From contig JBBQTU010000004.1 in NCBI GenBank assembly GCA_038213005.1, positions 1 to 56,389 on the forward strand: a DNA stretch of 56,389 nt, read 5' to 3'. The notes beneath the pieces are model-generated. The model did no database searches and was not told the DNA's origin. It saw only the letters and a program-made list of their open reading frames with translations. Position 1 is the stretch's first letter, and each line of letters starts with the position of its first letter. Position numbers and translations under genes: made by a program. Below, piece by piece: positions 25,211 to 33,440 of this stretch. The DNA comes from JBBQTU01 sp038213005 (GTDB lineage Bacteria; Planctomycetota; Phycisphaerae; Tepidisphaerales; Tepidisphaeraceae).

Positions 25211-25233
25211 TGGCTTGCAGGGGAAATGAAATG

Positions 25234-25414
25234 GAAAAGGGGCCTGGTTTCGTTTTCAGTACCCAATGCTGAGTTATCCTCTGTTGACAGCTCTGGGCAC
25301 AGCTTGTAGCGTTATGGCATGGTAAGTGGACGTTGAATTTTCCGGCCAACAGGAGAAGGATACAAGATCAGTCTCCAACAGATAATAGAGGGAAATACGA
25401 ATCCAGGCCCCTTT
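25234..25414 (+). repeat. MITE-like element, copy 1 (terminal inverted repeats)
   Basis: The left end AAAGGGGCCTGGTTTCG (25236-25252) is the inverse of 25398-25414 with one mismatch. The first 117 bp (25234-25350) align without gaps to 43152-43268. It sits immediately upstream of the DUF6259 gene and may supply or disrupt its promoter. Confidence 0.65.
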
Positions 25415-25448
25415 CCTTTCTTGCGAGAATTCGTAGTCAGGATATCCG

Positions 25449-27542
25449 ATGAGCACGATCACTCTCTCCAGCCCAGGGCTTACTCTCGACTTTGACATCG
25501 ATCACCGATTGTCGCTCCGCCAGGTGCGGCGAGAATGCGACCGGCCGCTACTGTACGGCGATCGCCGGTGCAAGCGCAACGGCTCCGGCCCTGTTGGAAA
25601 TCCACTGGCCGTTGTGATCCAGGATGGAGTTCACGCGGGCATTTACGGCATCGAAACCTTCACGGTCGTCAAAGTGACGCGTTCCGATCGCCAGTTGCTC
25701 TGCCACCTGCAGCATGATTCGCTGCCCCTGGCTGCGATACTGCAGATTGAGGTTGAGGGGCATGTTGCCACTTTCCGTGGCCAGGTCTTCTGGAACGGTA
25801 CAGACGCCGTGGATATGGATGTCTACTACCCGCTGCTTTCCCGGGTTGCAGCCGCCGGGCCGGCGAAAGACCGTGTGCTTCTACCGGTATTGTCGGGCGC
25901 CGTACACGGGCCGCTGGCATCGGCCAATGTCCGCAAGGCCTACATCGGCAATGTCTCAAGCCCCTGTTTCATCTTGGATGGAGAAGATCGCGGCCTGGCC
26001 TTCCTGGACGACAATCAAGCGGACCGCGCCGCCGACCCCGTTGCCGCCTGCCGACGGAGTTTTGCGGCCGGCACGCTCTTCCCGCTGCCGCCCGATGTCC
26101 CCTGCCACCATATCCCGCAGGTGGCGCCGGGTGTGGACGGGCCCTACGTCAGCGTTTGCCATACGCGGCGGTTCGCCGCGATCGCCGCAGAGGACGGATT
26201 AGCGAATGCCGCGAGTTCCGTCGCCAAGCCCACCGTTGCCCACGACGGGGAGTCGGTGGACATGGGTCCGATTCGGATGTACGCGTACGAAGGCGGTTGG
26301 CGTCAGGGGGCAAGCTGGCTGCGCGAACAGCTCCGGGACGTCCCATTCCGCACCTCCCCCGCGGAGTGGTTCCAGCGAACCACCTTCATGGGCGAAGAGA
26401 ACTGCTACACGATGACCGCGCAGGGCAAAACGTTCCATCAATTCCCCGCGGTGCTACAGAGCAAACGTAAACTCGGCGCAGATTTCTTTCATTTTTATGG
26501 CTTCCATGACGCCGACGAACTGGGCGAAAAGGATCTGTGGCGTAACCGCGGCGATTATTTCCTGGCAGCCCAGGATTACGGCGGTTTCAAAGCGGCACGC
26601 AGCGGAATCGAAGCCATCCACCGCAGCGGCGGCCGGGTGATTTACTACGTCGAGGGGCTCATTGTCTGGAAGCGATCACGCATTGGCTTGGCCAAGGGCC
26701 GCGATTGGTCGCTGAGACGCGCCGACGGCTCCGAAGATGTGATCTACAAGGGATACTGGCACATGTGCCCGGCCTGTGCTGAATGGCGGGCATGGCTGGC
26801 CGCCACCTGCGCGGAGATCGTTCGCACCACTGGAGTCGATGGCTTCTTCATCGATTCGCAGTGTGCCACCCCCTATCACCGCTGCTTTAACCCGCTGCAC
26901 CATCATCCTCATCCCGATGTCTGGAATTGGGGCGTGCGTCAGCTCTTACGCGAGGTCCGAGCCGCCGTGGACGCCGTCAATCCCAATACCATCATCATCG
27001 TCGAAGGCGTCGCCGATCTGGCGCGGGAATTCGCCGACGGCTCGCTGTCCCACAGCCATGACTGGACCGGCTGGAAACTGGACGAGCCGCTGCTGCGTTT
27101 CCTGCATCCGCAGATGCGCGTCTTTGAAAGCTGGACCAACCGCCGGGTCGCCCCCAGGCACAAGCCGCCCGAATACCTGCACGTCTGGAACTCGGTGGTC
27201 GGCCACCGTATCTACGCCCACAATTCGGAGGCCGATTCCATGGCCGCCCTGGCCCAGCGAACCCGCCGCGTCTACGACTCTTTCCCTGAGATCTGCGACA
27301 GCGAGCTTTCGGCGCACGAAGTCGCCTGCGCCAACGGCTTCGCCCAACTCTTCGATGGCCCGCCGCCCGTCCTCACGCTGGGCAACCTCACCGCCAGGAG
27401 AACCACCGCCACAGTCACCCTGCCGGTCGCCAGCGGATCGCTCTTCGACCGCCTCTCCAACGAACACCTCGCGCTCACGCAACGACGTGTCCAGATCAAA
27501 CTCGCGCCGTGGGAGTACCGCGCCTTTGAGGTCCGCGTGTAG
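25449..27542 (+). CDS. DUF6259-type glycoside hydrolase-like protein
   Basis: A 697-residue protein with no signal peptide. The N-terminal half is beta-rich (FDIDHRLSLRQV, VFWNGTDAVDMDVYYPLL). The C-terminal half is a TIM barrel in which GVDGFFIDSQC (about residues 463-473) supplies a likely Asp nucleophile and IIIVEGVADLAREF a Glu, an arrangement seen in retaining alpha-glycosidases and in DUF6259 proteins. GWRQGASWLREQL and WHMCPACAEWR also fit the latter. A polysaccharide-derived oligosaccharide is the likely substrate (inference). Upstream lies the repeat element at 25234; the heparinase-like gene at 40688 is followed by the related copy. Confidence 0.7.
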   Translation: MSTITLSSPGLTLDFDIDHRLSLRQVRRECDRPLLYGDRRCKRNGSGPVGNPLAVVIQDGVHAGIYGIETFTVVKVTRSDRQLLCHLQHDSLPLAAILQIEVEGHVATFRGQVFWNGTDAVDMDVYYPLLSRVAAAGPAKDRVLLPVLSGAVHGPLASANVRKAYIGNVSSPCFILDGEDRGLAFLDDNQADRAADPVAACRRSFAAGTLFPLPPDVPCHHIPQVAPGVDGPYVSVCHTRRFAAIAAEDGLANAASSVAKPTVAHDGESVDMGPIRMYAYEGGWRQGASWLREQLRDVPFRTSPAEWFQRTTFMGEENCYTMTAQGKTFHQFPAVLQSKRKLGADFFHFYGFHDADELGEKDLWRNRGDYFLAAQDYGGFKAARSGIEAIHRSGGRVIYYVEGLIVWKRSRIGLAKGRDWSLRRADGSEDVIYKGYWHMCPACAEWRAWLAATCAEIVRTTGVDGFFIDSQCATPYHRCFNPLHHHPHPDVWNWGVRQLLREVRAAVDAVNPNTIIIVEGVADLAREFADGSLSHSHDWTGWKLDEPLLRFLHPQMRVFESWTNRRVAPRHKPPEYLHVWNSVVGHRIYAHNSEADSMAALAQRTRRVYDSFPEICDSELSAHEVACANGFAQLFDGPPPVLTLGNLTARRTTATVTLPVASGSLFDRLSNEHLALTQRRVQIKLAPWEYRAFEVRV

Positions 27543-27619
27543 TGCCTGACGATACAACCGAGCGATTTCGAAGGGGACGCACCTAGCGCTCTTATCACTT
27601 CGACTGATGCGATGAGGGA

Positions 27620-28090
27620 TCAAGCTGGCGGCTTGTGGCCTGTCGCCACCTGATAGGTGCCTGGCGTTTTTCGAAAGCCGATTGCCAGGCGATTCCATCC
27701 ATTGATGGCAATGATCGCCATGGTCAAATCCACGGTTTCTCGCTCCGTGAAATGCTGTCGGACCTGCGCGTAGATCTCGTCGGGCGCGTGTCCCTGGCTG
27801 ATCAAGGTGATCGCTTCGGTCCATGCCAAAGCCGCTCGCTCACGATCGGAATAAAACGGGGTTTCGCGCCAGGCGTTCAGTGCGTAGAGCCGCTGTTCGG
27901 TCTCGCCTGCGGCCCGCGCATCCTTGGTATGCATGTCGATGCAAAAGGCACAGCCGTTGATCTGCGAAGCGCGCAGTCGAACCAATTCCAGCAGGCTTGT
28001 CTCCAGTCCGCTCTGACGTGCGTAGTCTTCGATGCCCAACATGGCTCGAACGGCTTCCGGCGCAGTCGTCTCGTAATTCAGTCGCGGCAT
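27620..28090 (-). CDS. AhpD-like carboxymuconolactone decarboxylase family protein
   Basis: A 156-residue peroxidase-related protein. The redox motif is INGCAFCIDMHTKDA, with the Cys-x2-Cys-x3-His arrangement of alkylhydroperoxidase D-like proteins; LTMAIIAINGWNRLAIGFR is the typical C-terminal helix. It probably reduces peroxides with a thioredoxin-like donor or acts as an orphan thiol oxidoreductase. The ATG at 28090 was chosen where homology begins; AGGAG lies just upstream. It is divergent from the Minf_1886-like gene. Confidence 0.9.
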   Translation of the reverse strand: MPRLNYETTAPEAVRAMLGIEDYARQSGLETSLLELVRLRASQINGCAFCIDMHTKDARAAGETEQRLYALNAWRETPFYSDRERAALAWTEAITLISQGHAPDEIYAQVRQHFTERETVDLTMAIIAINGWNRLAIGFRKTPGTYQVATGHKPPA

Positions 28091-28234
28091 GATTGAACTC
28101 CTTTGCACGTTCAGTGGGTGAGTGCTCGCTGCTTTCACCGGCCGAAGTACCGCCCGTGAGGGATGGGCCGCACGGCCGACGGCGGTTGATGTTAGGCGCG
28201 CTCTCGATAAGCAGCCGAGCCGATCTCGACTGAT

Positions 28235-28765
28235 CTGACGCTGCTGGCCGACCTGCCCTGTATCCGCTGCCAATACAACCTGCGTGGCCTGACGCCGCAG
28301 CGACAGTGTCCGGAGTGCGGCCTGCCGATCCTCCGTTCGCTACTGGAGGCCCTCCGCAATGGGGCGCCGCCCGAGGCGGATGAGCTGGAACGGTCGCTCT
28401 GCCGACCATTTGAGGCGATGTGGCAGAAGGTCGGCTACCCGGCCGACGCGCTGATCATGGTGTGCCATGCGTGGATGCAGGCGACGCAACCGCTGGACGC
28501 CGCGGCAGACCCGGTACCAGCCAGCCCGTCCATTGCTGCCGGCGCGGCGTGTATCGCCCTTCGCGATGAGGCAACGCTCCGTTGCGGCGGCGCGAGAGAG
28601 GCCAAGGCAACCCTTCGCGGCTGGGGCATCCACGGCAGCGACGAGATCGGCCAGATTGTGCGCGGCTTGATGGACGCAGGACTGATCCAGCGGACCGGGC
28701 CCGACCCGGCCGAAGCGTTCAAAGGCCTGTTCAACCTTGACGGGCTGTTTTTGCTGGGCGAGTAA
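28235..28765 (+). CDS. Zinc-ribbon plus Minf_1886-like (Planctomycetes/Verrucomicrobia-restricted) protein, start unclear
   Basis: The frame reads a zinc ribbon (LPCIRCQYNLRGL...CPECGLP) followed by a helical region and a C-terminal domain (LRGWGIHGSDEIGQIVRGLMDAGLIQRT...FNLDGLFLLG) matching the Minf_1886/TIGR04138 group. The frame is open from 28211, but there is no ATG, GTG or TTG before the zinc ribbon; 28235 is a CTG. Either a non-standard start (CTG, or ATC at 28223) is used, or the original start was lost. The first ATG (28418) would remove the zinc ribbon. The function of the family is unknown. Confidence 0.65.
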   Translation: MTLLADLPCIRCQYNLRGLTPQRQCPECGLPILRSLLEALRNGAPPEADELERSLCRPFEAMWQKVGYPADALIMVCHAWMQATQPLDAAADPVPASPSIAAGAACIALRDEATLRCGGAREAKATLRGWGIHGSDEIGQIVRGLMDAGLIQRTGPDPAEAFKGLFNLDGLFLLGE

Positions 28766-29283
28766 GGACCGGTACATCAACGCCCGAGAACTCGCGCACG
28801 TCGTCGAGCAAACTTCCCAACCACACTACCGATTTCAGCAGCTCATTCTCCATCCATGCCAATACGGGCATCGGCCGGCAGCGGGTGTCAACACGGTCGT
28901 TGCATCGCCTCCCCTGTGCGCACCTGATCCCACTCTTTTACCAAATACGCACTTGATCTGGCATTCGGCATGCCATATACTGCTTGCGAAGCCAAAGGCG
29001 CGGATAGTACGCTACTACAGCCAGTATAACTGATAAATACTACAACGCCATGACGATAATCTCACCATACAGGTTCAGAATGCCAACCCAACTAATATTC
29101 CTAACAGGTGTGGTTTCCATCCCGGATACCTCCGCCCCAAGCCCCCGGTTTCGCCCGCGAGACAGGGTGAGCCAAAATGAGACAGTTCGCCCGGCTTAGC
29201 TAACGACTAACGACTAATCCCAAGTTCTGCGTCACAAACGTCATAAGTATCGTTACCGCATGGTGATGCGGCAAAAACGAACT
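28766..29283. other. Intergenic region with an AT-rich island
   Basis: No gene was seen. The part from about 28930 to 29110 is clearly richer in A/T than its surroundings, which fits foreign or decayed DNA beside the IS/R-M wreck. A short AACGACT tandem (29201-29216) marks its right edge. Confidence 0.5.
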
Positions 29284-29524
29284 TCACCGTACTGGGTACG
29301 GATATTTTTCCAACAACTCCAGTACTCGCCGCTGCAGTTCGTTCGGCTCGGTTTCCACTACCAGGGTGGGACTGGCCGGATCGTCTTTCATGCGACAGGT
29401 GTTGCGGCACAACGTCTTGAGCGATTCGATCAAGCCCGACCAACTCTGCACCGGCAGGCCGGCCTCGGTGCGGTGCTCGGACTTCTTGATCTTCGCCGCC
29501 GGCGGTTCCACAGCCGGGGACGGT
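29284..29524 (-). pseudogene. DDE transposase C-terminal remnant (IS1634-like)
   Basis: On the minus strand the frame reads VQSWSGLIESLKTLCRNTCRMKD...VVETEPNELQRRVLELLEKYP, the shape of the C-terminus of IS4-superfamily (IS1634-like) transposases. The catalytic core is absent. It fuses directly to the R-M fragment upstream, with a shared open frame (29284-29589) across the junction. Confidence 0.55.
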
Positions 29525-29857
29525 GTATTGACGGTCGACCTGGAAAGCGTCCTCTTTGTCAGCGCGCAGGCGATACCCCAGAGCATCACGGAATATCACG
29601 CGAAGGAACTCGGCATCGAGGGCAGTTTCCTTGTGGGCCAGCCTGCCGCTGGACGCGAGATCGGCCCAATGGTTCAATTCGTCATGGGCCTTTGTGATGG
29701 CGGCGTGATCGATCAGTGACGGGTTGATTCCCCACAGACGAAAGGTTTCATCGCTCAGTCGCTTGGGCAGAAATAACTGCCGATGGCGGCGCTTCATGTC
29801 GGGGAACAGATAGGGTGTGTCAGATTCCTTCGCCTTCTTTGCCATAACGGTTGCCAT
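29525..29857 (-). pseudogene. Type IIG (Eco57I-like) restriction-modification protein, N-terminal stub
   Basis: About 111 residues: MAKKAKESDTPYLFPDMKRRHRQLFLPKRL...LDAEFLRVIFRDALGYRLRADKEDAFQVDRQYTVPG. This is the characteristic N-terminus of large Eco57I-type methylase/nuclease fusions, which are normally over 900 residues. The methyltransferase and nuclease parts are missing, replaced at about 29525 by a transposase C-terminus. The system is dead. Confidence 0.65.
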
Positions 29858-30100
29858 CTTACGTTATGTGGGCAGTGTCTGTAAGAGCTCCGGCGTGCCG
29901 GCTCCGCTCTGGGGCGCCCGTTTTTCTGGGCGGCCCTTGGGACTGTGGTGGCATGCCCCTGCTTTAGGACTGGAGGAATGCCTGCGGCCCAGTAGGCAGG
30001 TGGCCTTGGCGGCCGATGCAGGCTCTTGATCTGCTGCATGACCTCGGCCGGCAAAGGCGGCTGCTTCTTGGCCGTCATGAATGCCTACAATCTCGCTAGA
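29858..30100. other. Short intergenic segment with a hairpin
   Basis: The hairpin GCCCG-ttttTCT-GGGC (29916-29931) shares its 16 nt with the left end of the 205-bp repeat copy at 32801-32816. It is probably a solo end or a terminator-like stem. No convincing gene is present. Confidence 0.45.
30086..30091 (+). promoter_or_regulatory. -10-like box before a possible small membrane ORF
   Basis: TACAAT ends 9 nt before an ATG at 30101, resembling the leaderless promoters elsewhere in the window. Confidence 0.3.
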
Positions 30101-30211
30101 ATGAGAGAAGCTGTGCGTTTTCTGGCGATTGCGGGTTGGGCGGCGGCCGCGGTGGTCTGGCCGCTGGTGTTCTACCTTTGGCGCAGAGACGGGCGGCATC
30201 GCGGGCAGTAG
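30101..30211 (+). CDS. Possible 36-residue membrane peptide
   Basis: MREAVRFLAIAGWAAAAVVW followed by PLVFYLWRRDGRHRGQ: one predicted transmembrane helix with a basic C-terminus. The only support is the hydrophobic pattern and the TACAAT box upstream; there is no ribosome site. It is convergent with the UvrC-like gene. Confidence 0.3.
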   Translation: MREAVRFLAIAGWAAAAVVWPLVFYLWRRDGRHRGQ

Positions 30212-30218
30212 ACGCCTG

Positions 30219-31400
30219 CTACTGCGTTTCCCGGACGACCCCTTCATCGGCGGCCGGGGCTTCGGGCTCACCACGCTTGCGGGAGACTTGGCGGGCGGCC
30301 TGCAGGATTTTCTCGGCCGGGGCGTCGGTGAGCGAGAGCAGGACGGCATCGGGCTGGGGGTTCATCAGCGCGTAGGAGAGCATGGCAAGACGATCCAGGG
30401 CATCCTGCTTCCACGGGCCCGCGCCAGCGCCGCTGCGGGATCGCTGTTTTCGCAGCAGGGAAGCAACTTCGCCTGCGGTCGCCTCGTCGCTGCGCAGCAT
30501 GCAGACCAGTGGCTGCATCTCCAGCGGCGAGAGAGACCAGAGCTTGGTCTGGTTCATCCGCGGGCCGCGGAGGACCGCCAGGAATTGCAGCTCTTCCAGC
30601 GGGCGAAGCGAGAGGTCGGCCAGTTCGGTGAGCTGCTGGACGTAGGACTTCACTCGGCCGGCGTCCTCAAACTGCATGGCGGCCGCCGCCGACTGCATGC
30701 GGTCGGTGTGCTGCTGGATCACGCCGGCCGGGTGCTCAAGAAAGTCGATGGCCTGATGGATCATCTGGCGGTACATGGGCACAGAGATCGAGCCGTCGCA
30801 CGGAGCGGGGCACTTGTGCATCTGCTTATAGGCGCAGGCCGCCCCGTGCGGGGCCTGGATGAGGATGTTGTAATAGCGGCAGAGGTCAAAGGCGTCTTCG
30901 AGCGTCTCGATGACCCGCCCGGCCGCCGCCTTGGACACCAGCGGGCCAAACAGCCGCTTGCCCTCCTCCGGCTGCGGGCGATCCGTCCGGACAAACCGCG
31001 GATGCGTGGCATCGGGAAATATCTCGATCCACCAGGGCCGGCGCGACTCGATGAACTGTCGGTGGATGGCGGGAAACAGCGCCTCGGCCGCGGCGGCATA
31101 TGCGAAGTCCGCCTCGATGGCGCTATCGACCCGGCGCCACCAGATTCGGCGGACGACCTGGCGATAAGGCACGCGCCGGCCGGGTGCGAGCTCGTTTTCT
31201 TCGCCGAGCCGGCGCTGGAGGCTGGAGCGGAGATTTTTGACGCACAGAAGTTGGAAAGGCGCGCCGGTGTCGTCGGCGAAGAGATAGACAACCCACTTGG
31301 CCGGGACCGATTCGAGCAGCGGCGCCACCGGCGCATCCGGCCGGAACTCGGCCGATTGGTCGAAGAGGGTTTGGAGGAACGTGGGCAAAGGATCTCTCAT
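30219..31400 (-). CDS. UvrC-like GIY-YIG/UVR protein without RNase H domain
   Basis: A 393-residue paralogue of UvrC. Residues 35-66 look like a degenerate GIY-YIG start (KWVVYLFADDTGAPFQLLCV). The UvrC-type Cys region follows (GPLVSKAAAGRVIETLEDAFDLC, CAYKQMHKCPAPCDG), then a UVR motif (MQFEDAGRVKSYVQQL). The RNase H-like and HhH domains are absent. Its ATG overlaps the PIN gene stop (ATGA, 31397-31400), so the longer upstream frame was rejected. Cho-type proteins are another short UvrC relative, but they lack a UVR motif. It may bind UvrB and make one incision, or act as a regulator. It matters more if the main uvrC is really broken. Confidence 0.8.
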   Translation of the reverse strand: MRDPLPTFLQTLFDQSAEFRPDAPVAPLLESVPAKWVVYLFADDTGAPFQLLCVKNLRSSLQRRLGEENELAPGRRVPYRQVVRRIWWRRVDSAIEADFAYAAAAEALFPAIHRQFIESRRPWWIEIFPDATHPRFVRTDRPQPEEGKRLFGPLVSKAAAGRVIETLEDAFDLCRYYNILIQAPHGAACAYKQMHKCPAPCDGSISVPMYRQMIHQAIDFLEHPAGVIQQHTDRMQSAAAAMQFEDAGRVKSYVQQLTELADLSLRPLEELQFLAVLRGPRMNQTKLWSLSPLEMQPLVCMLRSDEATAGEVASLLRKQRSRSGAGAGPWKQDALDRLAMLSYALMNPQPDAVLLSLTDAPAEKILQAARQVSRKRGEPEAPAADEGVVRETQ

Positions 31401-31825
31401 CCGCGCATGCGCTGAAGCTGCAACAGGAAGACGGCCGGCGACTGGATCGGGATTCCCGCGTGGCTTTCCAGCGACAGCAGATGATGGTCGCCAGAGACGA
31501 TTGCGCTGGCATGTCCGGCGACTGCGCATGCCAGGACGACGTCGTCATCGGGATCGGCGGCGATTACCGGCGGCACTTCACCTGGTTCCACCAGATGAGC
31601 GATCAGGCTGTAGGCGAGAACCAACGCGTCGACCGCCAGTCCAGTTCGCGTAACAGCCTTTTGAAGTTTGGGGAGGTGAAGGGTATTGCCCAGTTCGTCG
31701 AGCAGCCGTCGGCACGTAACAATCTGCACGATGCCAAAGCGGCCTGCATCCAGCACCTGGTGTGGAACGCCGGTCCACAGAAGGCCCGAGACGACGACGT
31801 TCGTGTCAGTGACGATTCTGCGCAT
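31397..31825 (-). CDS. PIN-domain toxin (VapC-like RNase)
   Basis: A 142-residue PIN nuclease: RRIVTDTNVVVSGLLW supplies the first Asp, LLDEL the Glu, PDDDVVLACA the central acidic cluster and IVSGDHHLL the last Asp. It belongs to the putative-toxin PIN group (COG1569-like). It overlaps the upstream antitoxin gene by 20 nt and the downstream UvrC-like gene by 4 nt. Confidence 0.88.
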   Translation of the reverse strand: MRRIVTDTNVVVSGLLWTGVPHQVLDAGRFGIVQIVTCRRLLDELGNTLHLPKLQKAVTRTGLAVDALVLAYSLIAHLVEPGEVPPVIAADPDDDVVLACAVAGHASAIVSGDHHLLSLESHAGIPIQSPAVFLLQLQRMRG

Positions 31826-32054
31826 CGCGGGTGGCCTTACGCAGGTCGTGGATGTCCTCTACAACCTCGGCAAGATCCGGGCCAGGCCCGTTGGCGGCCC
31901 GAAGCTGGTCGATCCGCGAGAATACCTCTTCCACCTGCCTGCGGCGGAGTTCGGCCAGCAGCATCGCCTCGATGGCGGCGGGTGTCAGCAGACCCTGGGC
32001 TTGCGCCTCTTCGGCCAGTGCGCCAGGAAGTTGCAACGAAAGATCGACTCGCAT
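31806..32054 (-). CDS. Antitoxin of the PIN toxin
   Basis: An 82-residue acidic, helical protein (MRVDLSLQLPGALAEEAQAQGLLTPAAIEAMLLAELRRRQVEEVF). It begins with a short strand like RHH/AbrB-type antitoxins and then a toxin-wrapping helix. Its identification as an antitoxin rests on position: it is 5' of, and overlaps, the PIN gene. Confidence 0.72.
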   Translation of the reverse strand: MRVDLSLQLPGALAEEAQAQGLLTPAAIEAMLLAELRRRQVEEVFSRIDQLRAANGPGPDLAEVVEDIHDLRKATRDAQNRH

Positions 32055-32163
32055 GTCGCCCGTATTCTAGCAGTGCAGGGTGACACATACCATGGAGGCG
32101 TGAATCCTGGCCCTGTCGCCACCCGTCGTCGGTGCCGAGCGTGGTGCCCGGAAGAAAGCCCGT

Positions 32164-32700
32164 TCACTCACCAGGCCGGCTCAGCAGGCACATGGCGAGA
32201 TAGACCTTGAGGTCTATCAGCGTGCCATCCGCGCGTCGGCGCGTGAGGAATTCGGGCAGGTCGGCCAAGGGAATCGCGTGGACGATGATCGACTCAGACG
32301 CATCGCCGCCGCCCTCGCCGGTCTTGAGGACGTCGCGGGCCAGGAAGAGCTGCAGCATCTCATCGGTCAGCCCGGCCGACGATGGGCCATCCCAGGACTG
32401 CGACCATGTACCTCCGCAGTAGCCGGTCTCTTCCAGCAGTTCGCGCCTCGCCGCCAGTTCCAGCGATTCCTCTTCGCTGCCGGTGATGTCGCCCGCCAGC
32501 CCGGCCGGCAGTTCGATAACATGCCCGCCAACCGGCAGGCGGTTCTGCTCCACCAAGATCAGCCGATGGTCGGCGGTGACGGCGATGATGCCCACGACGC
32601 CGGTGCTGCCAACCCGCTGGACGAATTCCCATCGCCCGCGCTGGGCCATCTGAAGGAACCGGCCTTTCCAGAGGATTTCAGTTGGTGGGCTGAGTGGCAT
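32164..32700 (-). CDS. Nudix hydrolase (ADP-ribose pyrophosphatase-like)
   Basis: A 178-residue Nudix enzyme hydrolysing ADP-ribose or a similar nucleoside diphosphate sugar. The Nudix box is complete: GDITGSEEESLELAARRELLEETGY (shown here as its core AARRELLEETGY). The upstream part VGIIAVTADHRLILVEQNRLPVGGHVIELPAG is ADPRP-like. The ATG at 32700 was chosen because a TAGAAT box lies 7 nt upstream and homology begins there. Confidence 0.9.
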   Translation of the reverse strand: MPLSPPTEILWKGRFLQMAQRGRWEFVQRVGSTGVVGIIAVTADHRLILVEQNRLPVGGHVIELPAGLAGDITGSEEESLELAARRELLEETGYCGGTWSQSWDGPSSAGLTDEMLQLFLARDVLKTGEGGGDASESIIVHAIPLADLPEFLTRRRADGTLIDLKVYLAMCLLSRPGE

Positions 32701-32707
32701 GATAGCT

Positions 32708-32713
32708 ATTCTA
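32708..32713 (-). promoter_or_regulatory. -10-like box of the Nudix gene
   Basis: On the minus strand TAGAAT lies 7 nt before the ATG at 32700 with no ribosome site between. Confidence 0.45.
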
Positions 32714-32798
32714 TCCGCCGACGGCCGCCGTGTCGGGAGTCTCGGCTTCGTGGTGGCCACGGGAGAAGAATCGCCACGCCAGCGCTGCCGAGATGGGC

Positions 32799-33004
32799 GT
32801 GCCCGTTTTTCTGGGCAGGTGCAAGTCGCGCGTCAGCGGCTGGTTGGAGCGAATACGGTGCTGAAAGAGGTGTCGCCCTTTCAGGGCTCATTCGGGGTGA
32901 ATGGTTCTTACCCAGGGCTGCGCGAGTACGCTTACCCTGGGCTTAAGAATGCCGCCCCGTTGGGGCTAAGAAATCGCGTGCCCGGAAAAACGGGCACACC
33001 CCCC
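32799..33004 (+). repeat. Dispersed structured repeat, copy 2 (about 205 bp)
   Basis: Same element, same orientation as 1052-1255, with few substitutions and the same ordered hairpins. Its end hairpin reads GTGCCCGg-aaaa-CGGGCAC. It lies between the Nudix gene and the broken ABC permease. It is the second and last copy in this window. Confidence 0.8.
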
Positions 33005-33063
33005 GAGATCGCGCCGGATGTCAATATTTGACAGAACCGCTGCGTGGGCCGTAGCTTGTCGTT

Positions 33064-33425
33064 ATGAGGCCACATTGGTTACTGACCATTCGGGGGCAGG
33101 TGCCGCGGACGGCGGCGGTCGTGCTGGGGGCTCGTTCCCATCGCGCTGCTTCTGGTGTTGTGGTGGGTGATGACCCACGGCGCGGATGATGAGCGCCGCA
33201 TCGCGCCAACGATCATGCCCAGCCCCACGGAAGTGGTGCAGGCTGCCAACGCATTGGTCAGGCCTGCCGAAGGGGAGCGGGGCCTGTTCGCCCATGTCGG
33301 CATCAGCCTGCAGCGCGTGGGTCTGGGCTATCTGCTCGCGATCGCCATCGTGTTGCCGCTGGGGATCATCATGGGGTCATTCGTCAGCGTTCGTGCTGTG
33401 TTTTCGCCGATGACCACCGCTTCCG
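33064..33425 (+). pseudogene. ABC transporter permease remnant (NitT/TauT type)
   Basis: The start MRPHWLLTIRGQVPRTAAVV and the following LVPIALLLVLWWVMTHG are in different frames (one extra G near 33128). The remainder (IMPSPTEVVQAANALV, HVGISLQRVGLGYLLAIAIV) is the N-terminal third of a SsuC/TauC-like inner-membrane permease. At about 33411-33425 it is joined to the coiled-coil gene, so the EAA loop and later helices are missing. No ATP-binding or solute-binding partner is adjacent. Confidence 0.75.
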
Positions 33426-33440
33426 CCCAACTGGATCGCC

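Noticed and set aside
29794..30078. 94-residue minus-strand ORF upstream of the R-M stub
   Set aside because: Only the first 30 residues look protein-like; it overlaps the R-M start and a hairpin, and no family was recognised.
30129..31415. 428-residue frame antisense to the UvrC-like gene
   Set aside because: Shadow; the minus strand encodes the UvrC motifs and overlaps the PIN gene by ATGA.
32699..33031. 110-residue ORF over repeat copy 2
   Set aside because: Same reason: it starts inside antisense Nudix DNA and reads through the repeat.
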